Positions 29,028-38,529 are shown, counted from the stretch's first letter. The stretch: 64,000 bases of DNA from Anaerotruncus colihominis (GCA_025146135.1 CP102255.1:1984001-2048000), one strand, 5' to 3'. Numbers and translations: made by a program. Notes: generated by a model not told the origin, from the letters alone.

Positions 29028-29711
29028 TTATGCGCCGAGCGCGATAGGCAGGAAGCCTGCGAGGCGGCTCACACGGTAATCACAGCCGACCGTATCGACA
29101 GCGTCGTCCGGCGCAAACCAGCAGGTTGCGATTCCCGCGTTCTTTCCGCCGGCCATATCCGAGGTCAATGAATCGCCCATGATAATCGCATGCGCGCGCG
29201 AAGGATTGCCGAGCGCAGCAAATACATGGTCAAAAAACTGAGCGCGCGGCTTGGGCGCGCCGATTTCCTGGGAAATGAAGATATCACGGATATAAGGCGC
29301 AATGGATGCGCGCGCAAGGCGCGACCGCTGCACCTCGCTGACGCCGTTTGTAACGATATACAGCGGCCGCCTCGCCGACAGCGCCCGGCAGAATTCCTCC
29401 GCCCCATCCATTAAAAAGGCCCCTTCCCCGAGCGCGTGCGTATAGAAACGGTTGACCCGCGCGCAATCGGCATGGACGCCGAGAAACGCAAACAGGCTTT
29501 CAAACCGGCGCACACGCAAAGCATCCTGGGTGACGGCGCCCTGCTCAAACTGTTTCCAGAGCGCATCGTTGATCTGATGGTACTGTTCAAGCACCCGGCT
29601 GTCAAACGGCGCGCCGAACGCCTCGCAGGTGCGCTCCAGCGCGCTGCGCTCGGCCCGGCTGTAATCGAACAGGGTGTCATCCGCGTCGAGTAAAATGATG
29701 TCGTATCCCAT
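29028..29711 (-). CDS. HAD hydrolase, YjjG-like noncanonical pyrimidine nucleotidase family
   Basis: The 227-residue HAD phosphatase carries motif I LDADDTLFD, motif II IVTNG, Lys in GAPKPRAQFFD and motif IV MGDSLTSDM. Length and the LDADDTLFDY pattern fit the YjjG/YfnB group, which dephosphorylates nucleotides such as dUMP or modified pyrimidine nucleotides. Its start overlaps the 3' end of the AGCS symporter gene by 35 bases, so the two are co-transcribed. The exact substrate is not determinable. Confidence 0.85.
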   Translation of the reverse strand: MGYDIILLDADDTLFDYSRAERSALERTCEAFGAPFDSRVLEQYHQINDALWKQFEQGAVTQDALRVRRFESLFAFLGVHADCARVNRFYTHALGEGAFLMDGAEEFCRALSARRPLYIVTNGVSEVQRSRLARASIAPYIRDIFISQEIGAPKPRAQFFDHVFAALGNPSRAHAIIMGDSLTSDMAGGKNAGIATCWFAPDDAVDTVGCDYRVSRLAGFLPIALGA

Positions 29712-31077
29712 TTAACCGTCCCTTTCTTTTCCGCGCAAGATAAGCGCGCGTCGCCTGAAATACCTCTTTGGAAAGCAAGACGACTGCGATCAGATTCGGG
29801 ATGGCCATCAGCCCGTTGAAGGTATCCGATACACTCCAAACGAGTTTGAGGTTTCCCGTACAGCCGATCCATGTCATCACGATAAACAGAAGCTTATACG
29901 GCGTCAGCGCACGTCTGCCGAACATGTATTCGACCGCACGGCCGCCATAGCACGACCAGCCTAAAATAGTTGCAAATGCAAAGCAGCAGACCGCAATCGA
30001 TATGAAAGCGCCGCCAAATCGCCCGAAGCCCGACGAAAACGCCGCAACAGCAAGCTGCGCGCCGTCCCCGCCGCCAAGGTGCGCACCGGAAGTCAGGATT
30101 ACAAGCGCCGTAATCGTGCACATCACTATCGTATCGAAAAACACCTCAAAAATTCCCCACATCCCCTGCTGGACCGGCTCCTTGACATTCGAAGCGGAAT
30201 TGATGATTACCGAGCTTCCAAGCCCCGCTTCGTTCGTAAAGACGCCGCGCGCCACGCCGAAACGGACCGCGTTCGCCATTACAGTCCCAGCCGCGCCGCC
30301 GCCCGCCGCCCGCAGGCTGAACGCCTCCCGGAAAATGGAGGTGAACGCGTCCGGTATCTGCGCGCGGTTGAGAAAGATAATCACAAGCCCCCCGACTGTA
30401 TAAAACAGCGCCATAAACGGCACGAGACGCTCTGTCACCGCTGCAACACGCCGCACGCCGCCGAGAATTACGACGCCGGAAACAGTGGCGACCGCAACGC
30501 CAGCAGCGGCCGGCGCGATCCGAAACACGTCAGAGAGCGCCCCCGCGATCGAATTGGCCTGCGTCATATTCCCGATACCAAAGGACGCCGCCGCGCAAAA
30601 CAGAGCGAACAACACAGCTAACCATTTCCAATGCAGGCCGCGTTCGATATACACCATCGGACCGCCCACCCAGTCGCCCGTTTTGCCGCGGTAGCGGTAG
30701 AGGTTGCCAAGGACATTTTCGGCGTATTTGGTCATCATGCCGAGCAACGCCGACGCCCACATCCAAAAGACGGCGCCCGTACCGCCGGCGACAATCGCTG
30801 TCGCCACTCCGACAATATTCCCCGTCCCGATGGTCCCGGCCAGCGCCGTTGAAAGCGCCTGAAACTGGGAAATTGCATGGGGATCGCGGTCATGCACCTG
30901 CCCGCCGCGTACAATCGCGCCGAGTGTGGAACGAATCCACAGGCCGAACCTTCGAAACTGGAAAAATCCTGTTCCGACTGTAAAGTACGCGCCCGCCAAC
31001 AGCATCAGGACGATCATGGCCGGTCCCCATACAAGGCTGCCAACCCATTCGTTGACCTTTTCGATCCACTGCACCAT
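29677..31077 (-). CDS. Alanine/glycine:cation symporter family protein (AGCS)
   Basis: The 466-residue protein has about ten to eleven helices and the AGCS patterns ALAGTIGTGNIVGVATAI near residue 80, MWASALLGMMTKYAEN and FTNEAGLGSSVIINSAS. The family imports D/L-alanine or glycine with Na+. GGGAGGAACGGC precedes the ATG. A strong promoter (31107-31135) lies just upstream. No glycine riboswitch is visible in the short leader. Confidence 0.93.
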   Translation of the reverse strand: MVQWIEKVNEWVGSLVWGPAMIVLMLLAGAYFTVGTGFFQFRRFGLWIRSTLGAIVRGGQVHDRDPHAISQFQALSTALAGTIGTGNIVGVATAIVAGGTGAVFWMWASALLGMMTKYAENVLGNLYRYRGKTGDWVGGPMVYIERGLHWKWLAVLFALFCAAASFGIGNMTQANSIAGALSDVFRIAPAAAGVAVATVSGVVILGGVRRVAAVTERLVPFMALFYTVGGLVIIFLNRAQIPDAFTSIFREAFSLRAAGGGAAGTVMANAVRFGVARGVFTNEAGLGSSVIINSASNVKEPVQQGMWGIFEVFFDTIVMCTITALVILTSGAHLGGGDGAQLAVAAFSSGFGRFGGAFISIAVCCFAFATILGWSCYGGRAVEYMFGRRALTPYKLLFIVMTWIGCTGNLKLVWSVSDTFNGLMAIPNLIAVVLLSKEVFQATRAYLARKRKGRLNGIRHHFTRRG

Positions 31078-31106
31078 GCCGTTCCTCCCACGCCGCGCCT
31101 GATTTT

Positions 31107-31135
31107 ATTATACCGGCGCGCGCTTTTTGCGTCAA
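31107..31135 (-). promoter_or_regulatory. SigA-type promoter of the AGCS-yjjG unit
   Basis: TTGACG (31135-31130), 17 bases (unusually GC-rich spacer), TATAAT (31112-31107) on the minus strand, ending 30 bases before the ATG. Confidence 0.8.
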
Positions 31136-31222
31136 TGCGCCGCACAATAAACGCCGAAGGCCGTACCTTCAAAATATCATATGCGCGGCAGCGCGTTTAA
31201 AATACCCGAAGCCTTACAAGAC

Positions 31223-31255
31223 AACAGGCTCCTGCCGGACCGGCGGGAGCCTGTT
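31223..31255. terminator. Intrinsic terminator after pheA
   Basis: AACAGGCTCCTGCCG, 3-base loop, CGGCGGGAGCCTGTT (one G-U pair). It lies 20 bases after the pheA stop. Confidence 0.8.
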
Positions 31256-31274
31256 TTAATAGCCGCTGCATCTC

Positions 31275-32399
31275 TCAAAGCGGGGGCGTATCGCTGCGGT
31301 AAGCGCCAAGCAGCAGGAAATCACGCGCGCCGCGCGAGATATCCGCAAGCACATCGCGCACATCGGCATGGCCGATATCGCCTTCAAAGTCGAGATAAAA
31401 CCGGTAATTCCACAGAATTTCCGGGATCGGACGCGATTCGATCTTGACGAGGTTAATGCGCCGTTCGGCAAAGTGGCGCAGCGTATTGTAAAGCGTACCG
31501 GATTCATTGTCAAGCGTAAAAGCAAGACTTACCTTGTCTGCTCCTTCAGGCTCCATCTCGCGTGCAATCACAATAAAACGGGTCGAATTGTTTTGATTAT
31601 TCTGGATATCCGGCGCAATCACCTCCAAACCGTAAAGCGCGGCCGCACGCGCGCTTGCAATCGCAGCCAGCGCCGGGTCGTTTGCGCGCGCGACATGCCG
31701 CGCGCTGCGCGAAGTGCTGTAATAAGGCACATGCTCCCAGGCCGGATGCTGCGCAAGAAATGCGCTCGCCTGTTCGAACCCCTGTTCGTGAGAATAAACG
31801 GCCCGCACCGTCTCAAGCGAGGCGCCCGCCGTACCGACCAGATTTTGGCTGATACGCAGGCGGCGCTCTCCGACGATAAAAAAGCCGTAACTCCCCAGCA
31901 GATCATAGACCTGTGTGATCGCGCCTGTCGAAGAATTCTCAATCGGCAGAACGCCATAGTCGGCGCGCCCATCCTTCAATGCAGAAAAAACATCCTCAAA
32001 TTCCTGGCAGGACAGGCTTTCTCGCCCATCACCGAAATAATCAATCAACGCCTGTTCCGTGAATGCACCCGGCGCGCCGTAAAATGCGACGGGTCCTCCA
32101 AGCGAATGCGAACGGCGCGGAAACTCCAATGCCCCGATGTCACGCCGCTGCGCCGCGCGGCTGATCGCCATGACTACATTCATAAAACGCTTCGCTTCAT
32201 CGGCGTAATCTTTGTTGGCAAGGCGGGCGGCCGCTTTGTCCAGAACCTCCTGTTCGCGTCCCGCCTGAAACACAGGCATCCCGCGCGTTTTCTTATACAG
32301 CGCCACCTGCCGCACAATATCCATACGCCGCTCAAACAGCAAAATCATTTGCGCGTCAATCTCGTCGATTTCAGCGCGGTATCGTGTCAAATCATCCAT
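31275..32399 (-). CDS. pheA: Bifunctional chorismate mutase/prephenate dehydratase
   Basis: The 374-residue protein has an AroQ chorismate mutase domain (1-90, starting [20 protein letters not shown]). The prephenate dehydratase domain (about 108-285) contains [23 protein letters not shown] and the TRFIVIAR segment. A C-terminal ACT domain (about 295-370) carries [20 protein letters not shown], the Phe-binding region. It converts chorismate to phenylpyruvate and is usually feedback-inhibited by Phe. It follows aroF by 18 bases in one operon controlled by the Phe attenuator. Confidence 0.96.
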   Translation of the reverse strand: MDDLTRYRAEIDEIDAQMILLFERRMDIVRQVALYKKTRGMPVFQAGREQEVLDKAAARLANKDYADEAKRFMNVVMAISRAAQRRDIGALEFPRRSHSLGGPVAFYGAPGAFTEQALIDYFGDGRESLSCQEFEDVFSALKDGRADYGVLPIENSSTGAITQVYDLLGSYGFFIVGERRLRISQNLVGTAGASLETVRAVYSHEQGFEQASAFLAQHPAWEHVPYYSTSRSARHVARANDPALAAIASARAAALYGLEVIAPDIQNNQNNSTRFIVIAREMEPEGADKVSLAFTLDNESGTLYNTLRHFAERRINLVKIESRPIPEILWNYRFYLDFEGDIGHADVRDVLADISRGARDFLLLGAYRSDTPPL

Positions 32400-32417
32400 A
32401 CCGGCACCCCACCCCGA

Positions 32418-33431
32418 TCAAAGTTCGCGTCCAACCGCCGACGCGATTGCACGCAGCTCATGCATCAGTTCTCCGAACACAGACGGCTTGATCGATTGCT
32501 GTCCGTCGCAAAGCGCGTTGGCCGGATCGTTATGCACCTCAATAATCAGGCCGTCCGCGCCGACTGCGACGGCGGCCTTCGCCATCGGATCGACCATCCA
32601 CCATTTTCCCGTCGCATGGCTTGGATCGACGATCACAGGCAGGTGACTGAGCTTTTTAATCGCCGGAACCGCCGACAAATCGAGCGTATTGCGCGTATAT
32701 GTTTCAAAGGTGCGGATACCGCGTTCGCACAGGATGACGTTTTCATTGCCGCCGGACATGATATATTCCGCGCTCATCAGCCATTCCTCAATTGTGGCGG
32801 AAAGGCCGCGTTTGAGCAGGATTGGCTTATGTGTATGGCCAAGCTCCTTGAGCAGCTCGAAATTCTGCATGTTGCGCGCGCCGACCTGGATGATATCGAC
32901 ATCGCGGACGAAAATTTCGATGTCATACGGCGACATAATCTCCGTCACAATCGGAAGCCCCGTTTTGGCGCGCGCCTCTTTGAGCAGCTCAAGCCCATCG
33001 TATTTCAACCCCTGGAATGCATACGGCGACGTGCGCGGTTTGAAGGCGCCGCCGCGTAAAAACATCGCGCCGGCTTTTTTGACATCTTCCGCAATCCCAC
33101 AGATCTGCGCTTCACTTTCCACTGAGCATGGACCGGCGATCATCGCAATCCGTTTGCCGCCGATCGAATTGCCTTCTACGGTGATAACCGAAGGGTCCGG
33201 ATGAAACATCCTGTTGGCCTTTTTGAACGGCTCGGCCACATGCATCACACGCTCGACGCTGCGATTGGCCTCGATCCATGTGTCGTCGATCTTGCTCGTA
33301 TCTCCGACAAGGCCAAGAATAATCAAATCCTTGCCGATGACAGGATTGACTTCAACCCCCTTTGCAGTCAGCGCATCGGTGAGGCTGTCAATCTCCTTTT
33401 GCGGCGTGCCGCGTTTCATAATAACAATCAT
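32418..33431 (-). CDS. aroF: 3-deoxy-7-phosphoheptulonate (DAHP) synthase, AroA-beta type with N-terminal regulatory domain
   Basis: The 337-residue protein has a 70-residue ferredoxin-like N-terminal domain ([17 protein letters not shown]) and a KDPS/DAHP synthase TIM barrel. Typical catalytic segments are visible: [28 protein letters not shown] and VDPSHATGK. It condenses PEP with erythrose 4-phosphate, the first step of aromatic synthesis. The ATG at 33431 has GGGAGG 8 bases upstream; the longer open frame to 33479 runs into the attenuator and is not used. It is the first gene after the Phe leader and before pheA. Confidence 0.96.
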   Translation of the reverse strand: MIVIMKRGTPQKEIDSLTDALTAKGVEVNPVIGKDLIILGLVGDTSKIDDTWIEANRSVERVMHVAEPFKKANRMFHPDPSVITVEGNSIGGKRIAMIAGPCSVESEAQICGIAEDVKKAGAMFLRGGAFKPRTSPYAFQGLKYDGLELLKEARAKTGLPIVTEIMSPYDIEIFVRDVDIIQVGARNMQNFELLKELGHTHKPILLKRGLSATIEEWLMSAEYIMSGGNENVILCERGIRTFETYTRNTLDLSAVPAIKKLSHLPVIVDPSHATGKWWMVDPMAKAAVAVGADGLIIEVHNDPANALCDGQQSIKPSVFGELMHELRAIASAVGREL

Positions 33432-33480
33432 ATCTGTTTCCTCCCTGATTAAGATCGCAGCGGGCCCTATTTTCTGCAAT

Positions 33481-33515
33481 AAAAAAGAGAACCCATTGCG
33501 TCAATGAGTTCTCTT
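33481..33515 (-). terminator. Attenuator terminator of the aroF-pheA leader
   Basis: On the minus strand AAGAGAACTCATTG, 3-base loop, CAATGGGTTCTCTT (14 bp with one U-G pair), followed by TTTTTT. It lies between the Phe-rich leader peptide and aroF. Confidence 0.85.
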
Positions 33516-33561
33516 GCATTTCTGCTTACAAAGGCCGCAAAACGACCGCACTACTCATCAA
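33501..33561 (-). promoter_or_regulatory. Candidate antiterminator pairing in the Phe attenuator
   Basis: UUGAUGAGU (33561-33553, the leader peptide's last codons) can pair with ACUCAUUGA (33509-33501, left arm of the terminator) over 9 bases including two wobble pairs. Pairing would break the terminator when a ribosome stalls upstream. Confidence 0.5.
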
Positions 33562-33661
33562 ACACAATCCGATTTTCACAGCAAAAAAAGCCGGCGCTAA
33601 AGAAATAGCCCTGGCTCTGGAAGTTGTAAAATCGATTCTGTTTATTGATGGAATGGTTCAT
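33551..33661 (-). CDS. Phenylalanine-rich leader peptide of the aroF-pheA attenuator
   Basis: A 36-residue open frame starts at an ATG at 33661 with AAGGGGA 6 bases upstream and ends TAG at 33551. It holds seven Phe codons (TTT, TTC, TTC-TTT, TTT-TTT, TTT) and two Tyr codons in 36, clustered between residues 11 and 34. It lies 28 bases downstream of a near-consensus promoter start and just before an intrinsic terminator. This is the classical layout of a Phe attenuator, where ribosome stalling at Phe codons under Phe starvation allows read-through into aroF-pheA. The peptide itself probably has no other role. Confidence 0.8.
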   Translation of the reverse strand: MNHSINKQNRFYNFQSQGYFFSAGFFCCENRIVFDE

Positions 33662-33695
33662 TGCGATTCCCCTTAAACCACGATTGGTTTTCTTT

Positions 33696-33723
33696 ATTAT
33701 AGCAAATCTGCACAATCTGTCAA
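33696..33723 (-). promoter_or_regulatory. SigA-type promoter of the aroF-pheA leader transcript
   Basis: TTGACA (33723-33718), 16 bases, TATAAT (33701-33696) on the minus strand: both hexamers are perfect. Start of transcription is expected near 33689. Confidence 0.85.
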
Positions 33724-33737
33724 GAAATTTTCTGAAA

Positions 33738-35297
33738 TTATGAGCAGCAGTTCTGAAGCTGTTCCTTAATCTCGGCGTAATCTTTGGCATCGGCCAACGC
33801 CACCAATGTATCGCCTGCCATAATGACAGTGTCCCCACGCGGGATCAACTCCTGTTTACCGCGCCGCACCGCGACCAGCAGGCAGTTGTGAGGAAGCGTC
33901 AGCTCGCTGACGTTTTTTCCGATGACATCCGAATCCTGCCGCACCACCGCAAGCGTCAGAATCTTCTCGCCAGTGTTCTCCGGCTCCTCGATACCCTGGC
34001 GGCGCAGGATATTCTCCAAAAGGCTCTCATAAATTGGCTCGGATCTGAGCAGATATGCAACGACATATGCAATGATCGATACTGTTGACAGAGAGAGCAT
34101 ATGTGTAAACGAGCCAGTCATCTCCGCGATCAGGATGATACCTGTGACCGGCGCGCGCACAATCGCGGAAAAGTAGCCAGCCATCGCTAAAATGATGAAA
34201 TTATTGACCCAGTGCAGTTCCATTCCGCAAAGCTGTACGGCTGCCAGTCCAAATGCTCCGCCCGCATACGCGCCGATTACAAGAAGTGGAAAGAAGATGC
34301 CGCCGGGCGCGCCCGATCCAAAACTGACAAGAGAAAAAGCAAATTTTAAAACAAGCAGCATCAGCACGGTATTGAGCAGCAATGTTCCATCATATAGCAA
34401 TTCAATCATTGCATGGCCGCCGCCAAGCACCTGGGGAACTGTAAAGCCGAGCACACCCGCCAACAGGAAAGGAACCAGCATGCGCATTTCCGGCCGCAGC
34501 GGTAATCTGCCATACAATGCCTGGACACGGAGTGTCGCCCAGTTATAAAACGCGCCGAACGCACCGATCAGCATGCCGAGCAGAACCAGAAGCCAGTAAT
34601 ATTGCAGCGGAAGCGCGCCCGTCACATCAAAGTGAAACACCGGCGTCAGGCCAAATACAACTTTCGATACAAAATCGGCCGCGACCGCCGCGGTCATAAC
34701 AGAGACAAGCGCAGACGCCGAAAAATTCTTATGCAGCTCCTCCAGCGAAAAAAGCATTCCGGCCAGCGGCGCATTAAATGCCGCCGCAAGGCCGGCGCCG
34801 GCACCGCAGGTAATCAGATATTTTTCCTCCGTGCGCACGCGGTGAAGCAGACGGGATAGTCCCTTGCCTGCCATCGCGCCAAGCTGGACGGACGGTCCTT
34901 CCCGTCCAAGCGACAGCCCGCCAAGAATACACACAGTCCCGCTGACAAGCTTACCAAGAATAACACGCGGCCAACTCTGTGACAAATAGCCGCGTATTTC
35001 TCCTCCGACCTGGGGGATACCGCTGCCTGAAATCATCGGCTCCGCTTTGACCATCCAGCCCGTCAGAAGCGCCATGCCGGCCAAAACCACGAACCAAGCA
35101 GCCGCCAGCAGAATATTCCCGTGCGCCGCCGCAAAAACTGCACGCATGGCGTCCTCTGCCCATCCCAACATCAGACGGTACACGACCGCCACACCACCGG
35201 CGGCAACGCCGACCAATAATCCGTTTAAAACCAAGGCATACTGCATCGTCTGCGCGCTCTTAATTACACGAATGGTATCATTTTCCTGTTGTTGCAC
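33738..35297 (-). CDS. ClC-type chloride channel/antiporter with C-terminal TrkA-C domain
   Basis: The 519-residue ClC protein has the selectivity motifs GSGIPQV, GREGPSVQ (gating Glu) and GIFFPLLVIGA. A cytoplasmic TrkA-C domain (about 450-519) replaces the usual CBS pair. The gating Glu favours Cl-/H+ exchange. The GTG at 35297 is chosen because GGGAGG lies 7 bases upstream; an ATG at 35315 overlaps the ribosome site. TrkA-C domains bind small ligands and may gate transport. Confidence 0.93.
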   Translation of the reverse strand: MQQQENDTIRVIKSAQTMQYALVLNGLLVGVAAGGVAVVYRLMLGWAEDAMRAVFAAAHGNILLAAAWFVVLAGMALLTGWMVKAEPMISGSGIPQVGGEIRGYLSQSWPRVILGKLVSGTVCILGGLSLGREGPSVQLGAMAGKGLSRLLHRVRTEEKYLITCGAGAGLAAAFNAPLAGMLFSLEELHKNFSASALVSVMTAAVAADFVSKVVFGLTPVFHFDVTGALPLQYYWLLVLLGMLIGAFGAFYNWATLRVQALYGRLPLRPEMRMLVPFLLAGVLGFTVPQVLGGGHAMIELLYDGTLLLNTVLMLLVLKFAFSLVSFGSGAPGGIFFPLLVIGAYAGGAFGLAAVQLCGMELHWVNNFIILAMAGYFSAIVRAPVTGIILIAEMTGSFTHMLSLSTVSIIAYVVAYLLRSEPIYESLLENILRRQGIEEPENTGEKILTLAVVRQDSDVIGKNVSELTLPHNCLLVAVRRGKQELIPRGDTVIMAGDTLVALADAKDYAEIKEQLQNCCS

Positions 35298-35405
35298 GCA
35301 TATTCCTCCCCACACCAGCTCAATGCTCTCTCAAGCGGAGCAAAGTCATTATCTTAAAAGAATAGCAGCGACCCGCCACACAGATAAGCTGCCATTTGTC
35401 TAACG

Positions 35406-35480
35406 GACATGGGCCGCGCCACGCATTACCCCGGCCATGAGGCTGTGGAATAACTGCTTTACGATTATTATACAGCTATG
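35406..35480. repeat. Nested-palindrome intergenic repeat, degenerate copy
   Basis: Contains GGGCCGCGCCACGCATTACC, CCGGCCAT and ATAACTGCTTTACGATTATTATAC, broken here only by substitutions relative to 62051-62120. Lies in the 228-base gap upstream of the ClC gene, which otherwise shows nothing I can name. Confidence 0.6.
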
Positions 35481-35525
35481 TCTGGCATCAGGCAAAGAGG
35501 TAATTGTAAAAAGGCGGATCAAATA

Positions 35526-36992
35526 TCAGGCTGAGTCCTCCTGCAGCTCCAAAGCGGCAACACTTGAAAGCCCGGAGATCGGCTCATATATTCTGATATT
35601 GTCCCCTTCTGGAAACAATTGGACAGTCACAGCATAATTCTTATGGGAAAATGGAATTTTTACCCCTGTTTCCACTGTGCACAGTTTCTGTCCCTGCGCA
35701 TCAAACACGTCGATCAAAAGAGGCGTTTGTTCATCAAACGAACCGCTTACACCCCAACCGCCTGCGCGGTAGGCCACCATCCATCTCTGATTGTCCGTAT
35801 CCCATGCGCAGCCAAGTGTAAACCAATCGGGTTCATCAGGCCTATCTCCATAATCAAACGCAAGCTGCTCTGCGGCCGGCGCGGCTGTATCGGCATCATA
35901 AATTGTCATGCTACCGATCCGATTGACCAAAAACAAATGGCCGGGACCAAATACCGGAATCGCCGGCCCATCTTCATCGCTTAAATACGTCAGTGTTCCG
36001 GTGGCAGCATCTTCAAGCACCAGCTCGCTCCAAAAACCGTCCCCCATGCCGCCGGTTTGCGCGCTCCACAAGATTTTCCGGCCGTCCGCACTCTGCGCAA
36101 GCTGTTCCTCAAGCTGTTCATGTGTATACTGGCGCTCCAGGCTGGCGCTTTCCGCTTCAAAGTCGATCAAAACAGACGACGGCCCCGCAGATATGCGGGC
36201 GCTCTGCGCCTGCGCGTCCAGTACAAAAGCAACCGGGTCGCTGCCGTCGCGTGCAGCATGGTCCAACTGTACTCCAAATCCTGTGCCAAGCTCAGGCAGA
36301 AAAACCGATTTCAGGACCTCCCCTTCGCTCACAAGCCGAACGGTGCGTTCCGGCTCATAGTCGTACAGCGCGAACAGCTCCCCATCCATGCAGACACGCT
36401 GTGCCGGCTCCGACCGCACCTCTCCTGTTTCATCGTTGACAAATATATAGGCGGGCCATAAATCGCCCGCATGAAAAGAAATCCAATCCCCCTGATAAGC
36501 GCACGGCGCATAATCGAGCACCTCTCCCTCGATGGAATCGGTCATAGGCATAACATTTGTCCTGATCTGACGCAAAGGCATCCCATTCCGATCAAACGTC
36601 TGTATCTCTACCCAAGCGTTCTCACGATATATTTGCCATGGATATTCGCCCCGGTACGCCGAACAATTATAGATCGCTGCGAATTGTTCCTTTTCTTCAT
36701 TCCATACCACCGACGACACTGCAAACGGCCGCTCTGACGGCTCGCGCAGGCGTAAACGCGTTTGTACCGTCCCATCTGGCGAAGCCGCCTCGATCCAGTC
36801 CGTTTGAGGCGTTTGTGTCATAAGTGTCTCGCTCGGCATAACCGCTGAAGAAACAGCCGGGGATGAAGCGGCAAGCCGATCTGGCATGACGGACCGCTCC
36901 AGACCTGTATCCATGTCCTGCGGCGCAGCGGTGCGCGGTGCGCAGGAGCACAGCAGGCAGGCCGTCAACATGGTTGTGATAAGCCGCTTCAT
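35526..36992 (-). CDS. Lipoprotein of unknown function
   Basis: Not recognised. The 488 residues carry a lipoprotein signal (MKRLITTMLTACLLCSC, lipobox LCSC, Cys17) and a Thr/Ser-rich linker. The long extracytoplasmic part is a repeated beta pattern of the six-/seven-bladed propeller kind (recurring DWIEAASPDG, YDADTAAP, YRAGGWGVSG segments). This fold guess is weak. Its ATG overlaps the YaiI gene stop by 4 bases, placing it last in the sigma/anti-sigma operon. Confidence 0.7.
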   Translation of the reverse strand: MKRLITTMLTACLLCSCAPRTAAPQDMDTGLERSVMPDRLAASSPAVSSAVMPSETLMTQTPQTDWIEAASPDGTVQTRLRLREPSERPFAVSSVVWNEEKEQFAAIYNCSAYRGEYPWQIYRENAWVEIQTFDRNGMPLRQIRTNVMPMTDSIEGEVLDYAPCAYQGDWISFHAGDLWPAYIFVNDETGEVRSEPAQRVCMDGELFALYDYEPERTVRLVSEGEVLKSVFLPELGTGFGVQLDHAARDGSDPVAFVLDAQAQSARISAGPSSVLIDFEAESASLERQYTHEQLEEQLAQSADGRKILWSAQTGGMGDGFWSELVLEDAATGTLTYLSDEDGPAIPVFGPGHLFLVNRIGSMTIYDADTAAPAAEQLAFDYGDRPDEPDWFTLGCAWDTDNQRWMVAYRAGGWGVSGSFDEQTPLLIDVFDAQGQKLCTVETGVKIPFSHKNYAVTVQLFPEGDNIRIYEPISGLSSVAALELQEDSA

Positions 36993-37441
36993 TTATCCAT
37001 TCCCTCCTGATTATTTTGCAGCATCTCTTTCAGCGCCTTCTCGAATCGCATATCCATTTCCGCCGTCCTTTTTTTGACGCCGCGTGTACGTCCGCCGGCG
37101 CGCCGCACCTTCTGCCCGAGGTGGCGTTCAAACAATAAGCGATCCATATTATCAGCGCCATAGATCAGGCCGTCCTGATTAATTGCGCGCGCCCCTTTGC
37201 CAAGCGCCATCGCGGCAACGCCGTAATCCTGCGTCACAACGATATCGCCGGCACGCATGAGGTTGGCCAAATAATAATCTGCGCTGTCGCGTCCTGTATC
37301 AACAGTGATTACCTGGCTGTAGCCATCGCTGAATATATGGCTCGAATCCAGCACCATCACCACAGCGATTTTATACTGCTTTGCAAGGCGCGTAATCACG
37401 GCTTTAACAGGGCAGGCATCCGCATCGACCAGAATCCGCAC
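36989..37441 (-). CDS. YaiI/YqxD family (UPF0178/DUF188) protein
   Basis: The 150-residue protein starts RILVDADACPVK, the family's conserved acidic NYN/PIN-like motif, and continues with TVDTGRDSADYYLA and VVTQDYGVAAMAL. A basic C-terminus follows. The family is presumed to be a nuclease-like fold but its function is not established. The GTG at 37441 has GGGAGGGG 7 bases upstream. It is embedded between an anti-sigma gene and a lipoprotein gene. Confidence 0.88.
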   Translation of the reverse strand: MRILVDADACPVKAVITRLAKQYKIAVVMVLDSSHIFSDGYSQVITVDTGRDSADYYLANLMRAGDIVVTQDYGVAAMALGKGARAINQDGLIYGADNMDRLLFERHLGQKVRRAGGRTRGVKKRTAEMDMRFEKALKEMLQNNQEGMDK

Positions 37442-37476
37442 GCAATCCCCTCCCAAAAGAAAAGCCGCAAAGCAAG

Positions 37477-38529
37477 TCACTCCGCGGCTTTTCTCGTTGT
37501 ATCAATAATACTGTATAATTCCTGTGGTGAAAGATCAACTGCATTATAGCGGACAAGTATATCCGCTCCATATAAAACGCCAATGTGGCCGTAATAAGCC
37601 TTTTCGTCGCCCGACTCGCTGCTTGGCACCAGACGCGCCTGTAAAATCTGTTCTGTTACATCCTCCGCCGAAAAAGTAGCGTTTCTGCAAATTTCAGTCA
37701 GATTTTCAGGGATTGAATCGGCATATGGCTTGGAATAAAGACGAAGATCATATGTCTCCGGCCGTAAGGTATCGACCACATATGTCCGCTCCGCCTCGGT
37801 CAGAACAGTGACGCTCAGTTGCAGCTCCTTACCGCCGCCCGGCTGTGAAAACAAAACGGAAACGCCGCTCTCACTTTCGGTTCCATCGGAATAAACCGTC
37901 CCAACCGGCGCTTGCACCGGCACATAAGCGCCATAGGTCTGAACCGCACGCGCATCGGAAAGCTCCGGCAACGGAAGGAAATCGCCTGTCAAGGTATCGC
38001 TGTCAACAAACTCCGCAGCGCGGCCGGCGCCCACAGCAGGCGCATCAGCAGCTTCATCGGTAAATTCTGTCGGCTCTGCCGCCAAAAGAGGGGCCTCCTC
38101 TGAGGCCGGCGCAGCTTTTGGAGCCGCTGCGTCCATTCCCTCCTCCAGATCTTCCGGCAATGCGGAATATCCCGCAATTCCCGCGTCAGCCGCCGGCACG
38201 GACGCATCAAACATGGCGGCCTCTGCCGTGGGAGCCGCCGCACCGGCGCTTTGCGGTGCGGCCGAGCGCGACAAGACGTCTCCGCCCTGTCTTGACAGCA
38301 TCACACCCGCGCCCAACATCAAAACGAAACAGGCCGCAATGCTCACTCCCGCCCGCCAACGGTGTTTTCGGGGCGTGGATGTGGGAAAGGGAACCACATG
38401 ATTTAACTGTTCACGCAGCACGTCCGCGTCGAGCGAATGCGGAAGGCGAATGCCGCTGCTCAGTTCATCAAACTGGCCGCGCAGCAAATCGATCGATTCC
38501 TGAAGCTCTCTGTGCATATCAGAATTCAT
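37477..38529 (-). CDS. Membrane anti-sigma-factor-like protein
   Basis: The 350-residue protein has an N-terminal cytoplasmic segment (1-55, with the LPHSLDADVLREQL pattern seen in anti-sigma proteins). One membrane helix (about 60-78) is followed by an Ala/Pro/Glu-rich extracytoplasmic linker (about 85-180) and a beta-rich sensor-like domain. It follows the ECF sigma gene by 25 bases, the standard order for an ECF/anti-sigma pair. No zinc-binding HxxxCxxC motif is present. Confidence 0.75.
   Translation of the reverse strand: MNSDMHRELQESIDLLRGQFDELSSGIRLPHSLDADVLREQLNHVVPFPTSTPRKHRWRAGVSIAACFVLMLGAGVMLSRQGGDVLSRSAAPQSAGAAAPTAEAAMFDASVPAADAGIAGYSALPEDLEEGMDAAAPKAAPASEEAPLLAAEPTEFTDEAADAPAVGAGRAAEFVDSDTLTGDFLPLPELSDARAVQTYGAYVPVQAPVGTVYSDGTESESGVSVLFSQPGGGKELQLSVTVLTEAERTYVVDTLRPETYDLRLYSKPYADSIPENLTEICRNATFSAEDVTEQILQARLVPSSESGDEKAYYGHIGVLYGADILVRYNAVDLSPQELYSIIDTTRKAAE

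Noticed and set aside
31078..31200. Glycine riboswitch before the AGCS symporter
   Set aside because: The promoter ends 30 bases before the ATG, leaving no room for the aptamer, and none of its conserved sequence is present.
31368..33059. Long plus-strand open frame opposite pheA and aroF
   Set aside because: Antisense shadow of two well-supported enzymes; no family motifs and no ribosome site.
33431..33689. T-box riboswitch in the aroF-pheA leader
   Set aside because: No AGGGTGGNACCGCG T-box sequence; the Phe-rich leader peptide explains the terminator better.
33662..33838. Longer open frame upstream of the Phe-rich leader peptide
   Set aside because: It overlaps the ClC coding end and the promoter. 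Only the part from 33661 has a ribosome site after the transcript start.
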